Of a stretch of 64,000 nucleotides of DNA, positions 1-8,261 are shown piece after piece. The stretch's first letter is position 1; every line of letters starts with the position of its first letter. Under the pieces are notes generated by a model that searched no databases, had not been told where the DNA came from, and saw nothing but the letters and a program-made list of their open reading frames with translations. The position numbers and the translations under genes were made by a program. The DNA comes from Galbitalea sp036266835 (lineage in GTDB: Bacteria > Actinomycetota > Actinomycetes > Actinomycetales > Microbacteriaceae): assembly GCA_036266835.1 (NCBI GenBank), contig DATAXD010000013.1:56007-120006 (forward strand), in the 5' to 3' direction.

Positions 1-500
1 GCCTCGTGGTACTTGACAGCTGCGGGCACGTCGGGAGTGACGATGTTGAAGTGGTCGAGTCGGGCAATCGTCGCCGCGCCCTGGAGGTCGTAGCGCCTCG
101 TCATCCGTTCGACGTGATCGGCCTCGTAGAAAAACTCGATCGGGAAACCGAGCGGATCCTCCACGCGCACCGCCGCGCCGATGCCGACGGTGGCGCCCGC
201 CGCGCGCTGCTCGACTCGCGAGCCGAGTGCAGAGTAGTACGCCGCCGCAAGGTTGACATCCTTCTGCGACCGCACTCGGTAGCCCAGCACCGCGAGCGCC
301 GGCACCGGGCCCTTTCGCAGGATCAGGGAGTGGTGCAGGTACTCCTCGAACGCGCGCAGGTAGATCGCATTCTTGTCCTCACGGGTTACGACGAGGCCGA
401 GGACGTCGACGTAGAACGCGCGCGAGGCGGCGAGGTCGGTGACGATCAGCTCCGCGTATGCGCAGCGGATGATGTCGGGCGGAGTTTGTGCGGCTGCCAT
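1..500 (-). CDS. hpaD: Homoprotocatechuate-type extradiol dioxygenase, C-terminus outside window
   Basis: Only the first 166 residues are visible because the frame runs off the left edge. They read as a vicinal-oxygen-chelate (type I) extradiol dioxygenase. A first module starts near CAYAELIVTDLAASRAFY, and a second opens near residue 147 with LDHFNIVTPDVPAA. His150 lies where the first metal ligand of Brevibacterium-type 3,4-dihydroxyphenylacetate 2,3-dioxygenase is expected; the other two ligands would be outside. The expected reaction is ring opening of homoprotocatechuate to 5-carboxymethyl-2-hydroxymuconate semialdehyde, which the next gene's product would oxidise. The ATG at 500 has GAGGAG six bases upstream and follows the stop of the dehydrogenase gene by 17 bases, so it is the last visible gene of an operon. 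Family is clear; exact substrate is inferred from neighbours. Confidence 0.85.
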   Translation of the reverse strand, partial: MAAAQTPPDIIRCAYAELIVTDLAASRAFYVDVLGLVVTREDKNAIYLRAFEEYLHHSLILRKGPVPALAVLGYRVRSQKDVNLAAAYYSALGSRVEQRAAGATVGIGAAVRVEDPLGFPIEFFYEADHVERMTRRYDLQGAATIARLDHFNIVTPDVPAAVKYHE

Positions 501-517
501 GATTCTCCTCGTCTCGA

Positions 518-2014
518 CTAACCTGCGCCGAACCGCGCGGTGCGCACCGGCCCAAGCGTGATGTGCACGGCCTGCGAGTCGGTATAGAAGTCGATGGAGC
601 GGTACCCGCCTTCGTGTCCGAGCCCGGATGCTTTCACCCCGCCGAACGGCGTGCGCAGATCGCGCACGTTGTGCGAGTTCAGCCACACCATGCCAGCTTC
701 CATCGACTGGGCGAACGTGTGGGCACGTTTCAGGTTCGACGTCCAGATGTAGGCCGCCAGGCCGTACTCCACTCCGTTCGCGAGCGTCAGCGCCTCCTCA
801 TCCGAGTCGAACGGCGTGATGGAGACGACCGGGCCGAAGATCTCCTCCTGGAAGATCCGAGCAGTTGGGGCGACATCCGCGAAGACCGTCGGTGCCACGT
901 AATTTCCCTCGGGCAATCCCACTGGACGGCCGCCACCGGCAAGCAGCCGACCCTCCGACTTTCCGAGTTCGACGTAGCTCATCACCTTGTCGAAGTGCTC
1001 CGGATGCACGAGCGCCCCCACCTCTGTCGCAGGATCGTGCGGATCGCCGACCACGATCTTCTTCGCGCGAGCCGCGTACCGCGTGACGAAATCGTCGTAG
1101 ATCGTTCTCTCGACCAGGATGCGCGAGCCCGCCGTGCAACGCTCGCCATTCAGCGAGAAGACTCCGAACAGAGTCGAGTCGATTGCCGCATCCAGATCGG
1201 CGTCGGCGAATACGACAGCGGGCGACTTGCCGCCGAGCTCCATCGACAGGCCCTTGAGGTTCTGGGCCGCGTTGCGGAAGATCGTCTGCCCGGTCGTCGT
1301 TTCGCCAGTGAACGAGATCAGGGGTACGCCCGGATGTTTCACCAGTGCGTCGCCGGCCTCCTCGCCGAGTCCGTTCACCAGGTTGAAGACGCCATCCGGC
1401 ATCCCGGCATCCCGGAAGATCTCCGCCCACAGGCTCGCCGACAGCGGTGTGAACTCGGCCGGCTTGAGCACGACCGTGCATCCGGACGCCAGGGCTGGCG
1501 CGAGCTTCCAGCTCTCGAGCATGAACGGGGTATTCCACGGCGTGATCAACCCGGCCACGCCAATCGGTTTGCGGTTGACGTAATTCAGCTGCACGCCGGG
1601 CACTTTGTAGGTGTCGTCGGCTTGAGCAACAATCAGGTCCGCGAAGAAGCGGAAGTTCTCGGCGGCGCGCTGCGCCTGACCGAGTGCCTGCGTGATCGGC
1701 AGGCCGGTGTCGAACGTCTCGAGTTCGGCGAGTCGGGCATCCTGCGCCTCGACGGCATCCGCGATCCGGCCAAGGATCCGTGCGCGCGCGCGAGGCGCCA
1801 GCCCCGGCCACGGTCCGTCCTTGAATGCACGCGTCGCTGCGGCGACGGCGAGGTCGATGTCCTCCTTCTGCCCGGCTGCGGCGGTTGCGTAGGTCTGGTT
1901 CGACACCGGATCGAGAACGTCGAAGGTCTTGCCCGAAACACTGTCGACGAACTTGCCGTCGATGAAGTGACGGATGCTGGTCGGCAGTCCCTCGGGCACG
2001 AAGTGCTTTGCCAT
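518..2014 (-). CDS. hpaE: 5-carboxymethyl-2-hydroxymuconate semialdehyde dehydrogenase
   Basis: A full-length 498-residue aldehyde dehydrogenase. Glu259 (in SMELGGKSP) and Cys293 (in NGERCTAGS) are the general base and catalytic nucleophile, and the ITPWNTPF and FTGETTTG segments match the NAD-binding fold. Closest family by motif is HpaE/HpcC, which oxidises the ring-cleavage semialdehyde of homoprotocatechuate to 5-carboxymethyl-2-hydroxymuconate. It lies one base after the stop of the DapA-like gene and 17 bases before the dioxygenase gene, so the three are co-transcribed. A GGGGAGC site stands eight bases before the ATG. A betaine-aldehyde type substrate is possible by sequence alone, but context favours HpaE. 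Confidence 0.88.
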   Translation of the reverse strand: MAKHFVPEGLPTSIRHFIDGKFVDSVSGKTFDVLDPVSNQTYATAAAGQKEDIDLAVAAATRAFKDGPWPGLAPRARARILGRIADAVEAQDARLAELETFDTGLPITQALGQAQRAAENFRFFADLIVAQADDTYKVPGVQLNYVNRKPIGVAGLITPWNTPFMLESWKLAPALASGCTVVLKPAEFTPLSASLWAEIFRDAGMPDGVFNLVNGLGEEAGDALVKHPGVPLISFTGETTTGQTIFRNAAQNLKGLSMELGGKSPAVVFADADLDAAIDSTLFGVFSLNGERCTAGSRILVERTIYDDFVTRYAARAKKIVVGDPHDPATEVGALVHPEHFDKVMSYVELGKSEGRLLAGGGRPVGLPEGNYVAPTVFADVAPTARIFQEEIFGPVVSITPFDSDEEALTLANGVEYGLAAYIWTSNLKRAHTFAQSMEAGMVWLNSHNVRDLRTPFGGVKASGLGHEGGYRSIDFYTDSQAVHITLGPVRTARFGAG

Positions 2015-2015
2015 G

Positions 2016-2960
2016 TCAGTTGCTCCCCATCGTGAATCCGTCCGTCGGCGACAGGTACTTCTCGCCCGCCGCCAGCAACTCGGTCATCGCCGCGATGCCG
2101 CCGGGCGTGGGTGTGATGAGCGGCGGACGCACGTATCCAGAGCGAATGAGTTTTTGTTTCTCAAGAATCCACTTTCCCGGCGCCGGGTTGGTTTCGACAA
2201 ACAGCAGGTCGACCAGCGGATGCAGTCCGTAGTGCAACTCGCGCGCACGCTCGAGGTCACCGGACTCCCACGCCTCGTAGAGATCGGCATGCGCTCGGGG
2301 AGCGATGTTCGCGGTCGCGCTGAGAAAGCCGACCCCGCCGAGGGCAAGCAGTGGAAGGCAGAGCAGCTCGATCCCGCTCCAGACGAGCAGGTCGCGACCG
2401 CACAACTGAAGGACTCGCGAGAAGTGCTCGAAGTCCTTCGTCGTCTCCTTCACGCCGACGAAATTGTCGAGCTCGCGATACAGGCGGGCCACGGTCTCCG
2501 GAGCGATGTCGACCGCGGTACGACTTGGCACGTTGTAGGCGACGATCGGCAGGTCGGGGAATTCCTTGGCCACCGTGCGGTACCAGACGTACAGCGCCTC
2601 CTGGGTGGGCCTGGCGTAGTAGGGCGTGATGATGAGCGCGGCGTCGATCCCCGCATCCCGGGCGGCGGCGGTCAGCTCGAGCGTCTCATCCAGCTTCTCG
2701 GTTCCGGTGCCCGGCATGAAGGGCACGCTGTCACCGATCGCTGCGGCAACCGTCTGTATGGCCGAGATCCGCTCCGGGATGGTCTGCGCGCTCGGTTCGC
2801 CGGTCGAGCCGCCGATCGAGATGCCGTGTGTTCCCTGCGCAAGTTGCCAGTTCACCAGGTTCGCGAGGCTGGCGTGATCGACCGCACCATCGGCGGTGAA
2901 GGGCGTCATGAGGGGAGCGATCGAGCCGCGGATCTTCGCGGGCTCACCACGGAACTTCAT
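2016..2960 (-). CDS. DapA-family class I aldolase/lyase of the catabolic cluster
   Basis: A 314-residue (beta/alpha)8 protein of the dihydrodipicolinate synthase/N-acetylneuraminate lyase superfamily. Visible marks are GGSTGEPS at about 50-57 (carboxylate binding), Tyr142 in YNVPSRT, and Lys171 in VGVKETTKD, the Schiff-base lysine. In this cluster a biosynthetic DapA is unlikely. A pyruvate-releasing aldolase for 2,4-dihydroxyhept-2-enedioate, replacing the class II HpaI enzyme, is my inference. The ATG at 2960 is chosen over an upstream in-frame start at 2987 because TGAGGG, which includes the stop codon of the previous gene, gives a site at good spacing and the family N-terminus (KIRGSIAPLMTPF) follows at once. 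Confidence 0.85.
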   Translation of the reverse strand: MKFRGEPAKIRGSIAPLMTPFTADGAVDHASLANLVNWQLAQGTHGISIGGSTGEPSAQTIPERISAIQTVAAAIGDSVPFMPGTGTEKLDETLELTAAARDAGIDAALIITPYYARPTQEALYVWYRTVAKEFPDLPIVAYNVPSRTAVDIAPETVARLYRELDNFVGVKETTKDFEHFSRVLQLCGRDLLVWSGIELLCLPLLALGGVGFLSATANIAPRAHADLYEAWESGDLERARELHYGLHPLVDLLFVETNPAPGKWILEKQKLIRSGYVRPPLITPTPGGIAAMTELLAAGEKYLSPTDGFTMGSN

Positions 2961-2970
2961 CGGTTGACCC

Positions 2971-4455
2971 TCACTTCTGCTTCGCACGCCACTGCGCGTA
3001 CCTCGACTTCCAGTCCGCGTTCATCGGATACAGCCCGTCGACCCCCTCGCCGGCGGCGACCTGGCTGGCGATGAACGTCTCCTCGAGTTCCTGCTCGATC
3101 GCGGCATCGACGACCTCGACGACGATCGACGGCGGAATGACGAGCACGCCGTCCGCGTCGCCCACGATCACATCCCCGGGTTGCACGGTCGTGCCGCCAC
3201 AGGCGATGGTGAGTTCGGTGTCCCACGGGACGTGCCTACGCCCGAGCACGGCCGGATGCGTACCAGCGTGGTAAGTGGGAATGTCCAGGGCGGCGACCGC
3301 TTCGGAATCGCGGATGCCGCCATCCGTCACGATTCCCGCAGCTCCGCGAACCTGGGCCCGCAGGGCGAGGATGTCACCAACGGTTCCCGTTCCCAGTTCG
3401 CCCCGGGCCTCGATGACGAGCACGTCCCCTGCACCGAGCTGGTCGAACGCCCGCTTCTGCGCGTTGTATCCGCCACCGTGCGACTCGAACAGGTCCTCGC
3501 GGTTCGGCACGAAGCGGAGGGTTCGGGCGCGCCCGACAAGTCGCGCGCCGGGCCTGGTCGGGCTCACTCCGTCGATCGAGACGTTGTTCAGGCCACGCTT
3601 GCGCAGCACCGAACTGAGCGTCGCGGTCGAGATGCTGTTGATTTTCCCGCGCAGTTCGTCGGTCAACTCGAAGCCGACCGATGGTGCAGCGAGGCCGGCG
3701 GCCTCGGCGCTGCCCCACGCATCCGCTCGCTGGTCGTCGGTGACCTGCGCCGGCGCGCTGAACGCAGGAATCGGGGTCGTGCCTTCGACGACGGTCGTCA
3801 CGAGTCGCCCGGTGCTCGGGTGGCCGGATGCTGCAGGCGCATCCACCTCGACCTCGACGACGTCTCCTGGTACGACCACCGACGCTCCCGCGGGCGTTCC
3901 GGTGAGGATGAGGTCGCCGGGTTCGAGGGTGATGAGCTGCGACAGGTCGGCGACCAGCTGGCCGAACGGGAAGATCAGTGTTGACGACGAATCCTCCTGC
4001 ACCAGCTTGCCGTTGACCCAGGTACGGATGCGCAGGCTGGCGGGATCGAGGTCGGCGCTAGCGAGCACGGATGGCCCGAGCGGCGTGAAACCATCGCCGC
4101 CCTTCGACCGCACATTCGACCCGCGATCGGCGAGCCGAAGGTCATAGACGCCAAAGTCGTTGGCGGCAGTCACCCCCGACACGGCCGCCCAGCCCTGTTC
4201 CGGCGTGACGCGCCTGGCGGCCGTGCCGATGATGAGCGCGATCTCACCCTCGAACGCGAGCAACTCCGTGCCCGCAGGACGCTCGATCGTCTCGCCACTC
4301 GCCGCGATCGAGGTGCCGGGCTTCAGAAAGTAGGACGGATGCGCGGGCGTGCGACCGCGCTGTGCCGCGCGAGACGGATAGTTCAGGTGCACCGCGATGA
4401 TCTTGCCCGGGTGGGTCGGCAGGTTCGGATCCATCGCATCCTTCTTCGTCGCCAT
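2971..4455 (-). CDS. Fused fumarylacetoacetate hydrolase (HpaG-like) and RraA-like protein
   Basis: One 494-residue frame joins two enzyme folds. Residues about 15-225 are a fumarylacetoacetate-hydrolase domain: metal ligands Glu69 and Glu71 in AFEGEIALIIG, Asp100 in AANDFGVYD, and Lys118 before GDGFTPLGP. This is the fold of HpaG, the decarboxylase/isomerase of the homoprotocatechuate pathway. After a linker, residues about 265-480 are an RraA/HMG-aldolase domain with GTVGDILALRAQ and IVTDGGIRD, including Arg382-Asp383 used by class II pyruvate aldolases of this family. There is no stop or frameshift between them. AGGGG precedes the ATG. The RraA half could be an aldolase or a decarboxylase acting on the product of the first half; this is inference. 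Confidence 0.88.
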   Translation of the reverse strand: MATKKDAMDPNLPTHPGKIIAVHLNYPSRAAQRGRTPAHPSYFLKPGTSIAASGETIERPAGTELLAFEGEIALIIGTAARRVTPEQGWAAVSGVTAANDFGVYDLRLADRGSNVRSKGGDGFTPLGPSVLASADLDPASLRIRTWVNGKLVQEDSSSTLIFPFGQLVADLSQLITLEPGDLILTGTPAGASVVVPGDVVEVEVDAPAASGHPSTGRLVTTVVEGTTPIPAFSAPAQVTDDQRADAWGSAEAAGLAAPSVGFELTDELRGKINSISTATLSSVLRKRGLNNVSIDGVSPTRPGARLVGRARTLRFVPNREDLFESHGGGYNAQKRAFDQLGAGDVLVIEARGELGTGTVGDILALRAQVRGAAGIVTDGGIRDSEAVAALDIPTYHAGTHPAVLGRRHVPWDTELTIACGGTTVQPGDVIVGDADGVLVIPPSIVVEVVDAAIEQELEETFIASQVAAGEGVDGLYPMNADWKSRYAQWRAKQK

Positions 4456-4469
4456 CGAAAGCCCCTGAC

Positions 4470-6383
4470 CTATTTTCGACCAGACGACGCGGGAACGCGC
4501 GTCGTGAGGATCGGGACGAAGAACGCGGCGACTTCTGCCGTCGCGGTCAGAGGTAGCACGTTGGCAACGTACTGGTCGGGTCGCACGATGACGATCGCGC
4601 CGCCGCGATCCAGTTCGCGCTCGACAAACACGTCGTGTTCCGGGTCGGTCGCGTAGACCTTTTCATAGTCGATCAGCCCGTATTCCCCAGTCCGTGGCAT
4701 AAACGCTTCGGGAACCTTGCCGAGATCCACGCCCTGCCAGTCCTGCTGGTAGATGACCTTTACATCGAACCAGGCGTCGACATCCAGCCCCGCAGGGGTG
4801 AAGGCGACAATGGGCGAATCCGGCGAGGTCGCGATCCACCGGGCGAATTCACTCGCCGCTGACGGCTGGCCTGGGGCCGGGGCATCTGCGAACACGTAGA
4901 GTCGCCAGCGGCCGTCTGCCCGGGCGTGATGGCCGATGTACATCGGGATCGCGTCGCACACCCGCATGACCTGCGGCGACTTGAACCGCTTTCCGATGGG
5001 GAAGCCCTGGGCGAGCGGCTGATGCGCAGGCCCACCAACCAGCAACGACGGCTCGTACTGGGTCATGAAGCCGGCGGGGAATTCGAACGTCTTCACATAG
5101 AACTGCTCGAGCTCTTCGGGATCCTGGAGCTCTTCCTGTCGCGTGGCCATCAGCGTTGACCACTGCTTGTCGAATTCGATCAGATTCTTTGCGATCACCT
5201 GCCGCTCGGCAGAGTACGTCTCGAGCACGGACTCCGGGCTGCGCCCATCGAGCACGACGCCCAGCTTCCAGCCGATGTTGAACCCGTCCTGCATCGAAAC
5301 GTTCATGCCCTGGCCGGCCTTCGCGCTATGGGTGTGGCACGCGTCGCCGGCGATGAAGATGCGGGGCTGCCGGGTGCCGACAAGTTCCGCAGGCACATCG
5401 TCAAACCGGTCGGTCAGTCGGTGCCCGACCTCGTAGACGCTGTGCCAGGCGACGTTGCGCACGTCGAGGGTGTACGGGTGGAGGATGTGGTTCGCCCGCG
5501 CGATGATTTGCTCGATGGTCGTGTTGCGCACGGCACCGTTGTCGTTGGCCGAGACTTCGCCGAGGTCGACGTACATCCGGAACAGGTACCCGCCCTCGCG
5601 CGGAATGAGCAGGATGTTGCCGCCGTCATGCGACTGGATCGCGCACTTTGTTCGGATGTCGGGGAAGTCGGTCACGGCCAGGACATCCATGACGCCCCAC
5701 GCATGGAGCGCCTGGTCACCGTCGAGCGTGCGGCCGATCGACTCGCGAACCGTGCTCTTGGCGCCATCGCAACCAACGACGTACTTCGCGTGGACGACTC
5801 GCTCGCTTCCCTTTTTGGCGCCGGCCGTTGCGCGAAGCGTCACGGCCACCGGATAGTCGCCCGTCTCGGCAATCTCGAGCCCCACGAACTCGAGACCGTA
5901 ATCCGGTTCCATGCGCGCGGGCGAGTTCGCCATGAATTCGCCGAAGTAGTCCTGTACCCGAGCCTGGTTGACCAGAAGGTGCGGGAACTCGCTGATGCCG
6001 CTGGGGTCGTCCGCGGGCTGGGCGGTGCGGATGATCCGGGTCGGGTCAGCCGGGTCCGGTTTCCAGAACGCCATGACGGTGATGCGGTAAGCCTCTTCGA
6101 TGATGCGACCGGCGAAACCGAAGGCCTGGAAGGTCTCGACACTGCGAGCCTGGATCCCGTCCGCCTGACCGACCGCGAGTCGACCATCGCGCTTCTCGAC
6201 CAGCCTGGTGACCACGTTCGGGAATTGCGCCAGCTGAGCGGCGGCGATCATGCCTGCGGGGCCTGCTCCGACGATGAGAACGTCGACCTCGTCGGGAACG
6301 TCGGCGGGACGGTCCAGGCCGATGCCGGCAGCCGGTTCGAGGCGCGGATCACCGGAAACGTAACCATGATCGTGAAACTGCAC
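4470..6383 (-). CDS. MobA-like single-component FAD aromatic hydroxylase
   Basis: A 637-residue flavoprotein of the phenol hydroxylase/3-hydroxybenzoate 4-monooxygenase group. VDVLIVGAGPAGM near residue 40 is the FAD dinucleotide fold, GQADGIQARSVETFQAF follows, GDACHTHSAKAGQGMN is the second FAD motif, and the last ~190 residues form the thioredoxin-like C-terminal domain. The whole length matches MobA of Comamonas from memory, including WGVMDVLAVTDFPD and VRPDQYVA. The GTG at 6383 is preferred to a GTG at 6395: it has GGAGAGG about ten bases upstream and gives MQFHDHGY, matching the MobA start. It is first in the operon and likely supplies the catechol-type substrate. Whether it acts on 3-hydroxybenzoate or a hydroxyphenylacetate is not decided by sequence. 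Confidence 0.87.
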   Translation of the reverse strand: MQFHDHGYVSGDPRLEPAAGIGLDRPADVPDEVDVLIVGAGPAGMIAAAQLAQFPNVVTRLVEKRDGRLAVGQADGIQARSVETFQAFGFAGRIIEEAYRITVMAFWKPDPADPTRIIRTAQPADDPSGISEFPHLLVNQARVQDYFGEFMANSPARMEPDYGLEFVGLEIAETGDYPVAVTLRATAGAKKGSERVVHAKYVVGCDGAKSTVRESIGRTLDGDQALHAWGVMDVLAVTDFPDIRTKCAIQSHDGGNILLIPREGGYLFRMYVDLGEVSANDNGAVRNTTIEQIIARANHILHPYTLDVRNVAWHSVYEVGHRLTDRFDDVPAELVGTRQPRIFIAGDACHTHSAKAGQGMNVSMQDGFNIGWKLGVVLDGRSPESVLETYSAERQVIAKNLIEFDKQWSTLMATRQEELQDPEELEQFYVKTFEFPAGFMTQYEPSLLVGGPAHQPLAQGFPIGKRFKSPQVMRVCDAIPMYIGHHARADGRWRLYVFADAPAPGQPSAASEFARWIATSPDSPIVAFTPAGLDVDAWFDVKVIYQQDWQGVDLGKVPEAFMPRTGEYGLIDYEKVYATDPEHDVFVERELDRGGAIVIVRPDQYVANVLPLTATAEVAAFFVPILTTRVPASSGRK

Positions 6384-6458
6384 GGGATCGCCCACCTCTC
6401 CGTGGGTATCAATGCTGTGGGTATCGATGACGCGGGCAACGCAGCTGCCTATAGTAGT

Positions 6459-6473
6459 GTTCGATAATAGAAC
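6459..6473. promoter_or_regulatory. Candidate IclR/PcaR-type operator
   Basis: GTTCGATAATAGAAC lies in the gap between the divergent hydroxylase operon and the IclR gene. It is an inverted repeat (GTTC-N7-GAAC) and agrees at most positions with the PcaR site of Pseudomonas putida as I remember it (GTTCGATAATCGCAC). Function is inferred from position and likeness. Confidence 0.5.
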
Positions 6474-6486
6474 GACACGTTCTTAT

Positions 6487-6501
6487 ATCGGTTGAACCGA
6501 T
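6487..6501. promoter_or_regulatory. Perfect 15-base palindrome, candidate operator
   Basis: ATCGGTTGAACCGAT is a perfect seven-base inverted repeat around one central G, 13 bases after the first candidate operator and 38 bases before the IclR start. Two spaced sites in one divergent promoter region fit a regulator that both represses itself and controls the catabolic operon. Confidence 0.45.
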
Positions 6502-6539
6502 CTTAGGACCAGAACGACCGAGCGACAAGGGAGCGGACC

Positions 6540-7232
6540 GTGAAGGATGCCATGAGCACAACCGCATCCCAGACGCTGTCCCGCGGGCTGACAGCGCTCG
6601 AAGTGCTTGCCGATGCCGAGGGAACGCTCACGATCGCCGAGCTGTCGAATCGGCTCGGCCTGCATCGCTCGATCACCTACCGGATCGTGCGCACTCTCGA
6701 AGATCACGGACTGGTCGTGCGCAACGCGAGCGGCGAGCTCGAACTCGGCGCTCGTCTCGCAGCACTCGCGCGCGGTGTCGCGCGCGACCTGCAGGCGGCG
6801 GCCCTGCCTGAGCTCACACTCGTCGCAAACGAACTCGGGATGACCGCGTTCATCGTCATCCTCGACAGTGACGAGACGGATGCTGTGACGCTGGCGAGCG
6901 TGGAGCCGCGGCACGCGGCGGCGGCGGTCGCGCAGAGACCCGGCAGTCGTCATGCGATCAGCCGGGGAGCGCCCGGCCGCGCCATCGAGAGTCAGTTGGT
7001 ACGCGAGCGTCCGGCCGGCCACGCGGAGACCGGCACGTTCGAGACCAGCAAGTTTGAGACGAGCACCGACGAGGTCATCACCGGCCTTTCGTCGATCGCG
7101 GTGCCGCTCGCCGTCCCGGGCTATCGGGCCGCCTCCGTCGCTGTCGTCTACCTGACGCAGCCGGTGGATGCGCGAGCGATTGCCGACCGCCTGGAGCGCG
7201 CGGCCACCGCCATTCGCGACGAACTTCGGTAG
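6540..7232 (+). CDS. IclR-family transcriptional regulator
   Basis: A 230-residue regulator with an N-terminal winged helix (LSRGLTALEVLADAEGTLTI, then ELSNRLGLHRSITYRIVRTL as the recognition region) and a C-terminal IclR effector domain of about 160 residues. It is divergent from the hydroxylase operon with about 155 bases between them, holding two palindromes. IclR proteins in this position normally control the neighbouring aromatic pathway in response to a substrate or intermediate. GTG at 6540 follows AGGGAG at good spacing; an ATG at 6552 is also possible. The C-terminal domain is somewhat short and lacks some usual glycine-rich motifs, so ligand binding may differ. Confidence 0.88.
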   Translation: MKDAMSTTASQTLSRGLTALEVLADAEGTLTIAELSNRLGLHRSITYRIVRTLEDHGLVVRNASGELELGARLAALARGVARDLQAAALPELTLVANELGMTAFIVILDSDETDAVTLASVEPRHAAAAVAQRPGSRHAISRGAPGRAIESQLVRERPAGHAETGTFETSKFETSTDEVITGLSSIAVPLAVPGYRAASVAVVYLTQPVDARAIADRLERAATAIRDELR

Positions 7233-7236
7233 CCGG

Positions 7237-8256
7237 CTAGAAGCGGGTCTGGTCGATCGCGAACAGCCAACGGCGACCCGCGACCTCGCTCACCGACCAC
7301 AGTTCGTTGTGTGACGGCCAGAAGGCGAGCGCTTCCGGGCCGGGAGGCAGGACTCCGTCGGACTTGCGGAGATTGTCGATCGGGCCACTCCATAAATCGC
7401 CGCCGTGCACTCCGCCGTGACCGGAAGAGACATACCAGCGGTCGCCAACCAGCGCGACACCCTGCATGTGCGGCACGCGCGGAACATGCGCCTCGGTAAC
7501 CGTGCAGCCGGCATCTGTCAGTGTCAGGCGGGCAACGCGACGGCCGTCGTCCGTGGCGTACTCGCCGGCGAGCATCCGTAGGTCCGAGGCAGCTCCCGAA
7601 GCGGCATCGCCCTGGCCAGTTTCGAGGGAGAGGAATGAGTACCGCATCCGGTTGTCGTTCTTCGGAAGAGTTGGTTGGTAGCGCGCAAACACCGGCAGCA
7701 GGTAGCGGTGATGAAACGGCCCGGATGCTCGACCGAACGGCCCCCGCGAGTCGGCGCGCAGGATGTCGCTGAGCCGGAACTCGAGGATTCCGTCGAGCGT
7801 GGCCGCGACGAACAGGCGGTCGCCGGCCCACACGATGCCGCCGGCGTGAACCGGGACCGGATCGAGCACAACCCCGGCATCCGTCTGGCGCGGCGCGACG
7901 AGCAGAACATGGCGGTAGGTCGCGTGGCTCGGGTTTCGCAGGTCGACCACCGAGATGCGCGCACCCATCGCGCCGCGTCGCCGAGGTTGCGCGTACCAAC
8001 TCACCAGCGCGGTCGGGACCCCGGAGTGTTCGCCGACCGCGATGCCCTGCGGCCACCAGATCTGCGTCCACTGGTCGACGAAACGCCAGGCGTAACCGTG
8101 GGTGACCGCAGCGCCGGTCGGTCGCGCGCGACGAGCGCGATAGCCGCGTCCATCCCCATCCAATACGCCGCCGAGGCCCACGTTCCTGACGTGCTCGAGT
8201 GAGCCCAGCAGACTCCGATCTGCCGTCACGCGACGAAGGTCGAGCGGAGCGGCCAT
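7237..8256 (-). CDS. Uncharacterised protein, probable beta-propeller
   Basis: A 339-residue protein that I do not recognise. It has repeated blade-like stretches such as WWPQGIAV, RISVVDLRNP, AGGIVWAGDRLFVAATLDGI, MQGVALVGDRWYVSSGHG and PEALAFWPSHNELWSVSE, which alternate short strands and turns as in six- or seven-bladed propellers. No signal peptide or membrane segment is visible, so it is likely cytoplasmic. The ATG at 8256 begins five bases after the stop of the exopolyphosphatase gene, which suggests co-transcription. An upstream start would lie inside that gene. It ends four bases from the convergent IclR gene. Gene is likely real from codon use; function unknown. Confidence 0.7.
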   Translation of the reverse strand: MAAPLDLRRVTADRSLLGSLEHVRNVGLGGVLDGDGRGYRARRARPTGAAVTHGYAWRFVDQWTQIWWPQGIAVGEHSGVPTALVSWYAQPRRRGAMGARISVVDLRNPSHATYRHVLLVAPRQTDAGVVLDPVPVHAGGIVWAGDRLFVAATLDGILEFRLSDILRADSRGPFGRASGPFHHRYLLPVFARYQPTLPKNDNRMRYSFLSLETGQGDAASGAASDLRMLAGEYATDDGRRVARLTLTDAGCTVTEAHVPRVPHMQGVALVGDRWYVSSGHGGVHGGDLWSGPIDNLRKSDGVLPPGPEALAFWPSHNELWSVSEVAGRRWLFAIDQTRF

Positions 8257-8261
8257 CTGCG

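Noticed and set aside
563..2035. A 490-codon open frame on the plus strand opposite hpaE
   Set aside because: It is the antisense reading of a well-conserved dehydrogenase gene in high-GC DNA, with an arginine-rich composition and no recognisable motif.
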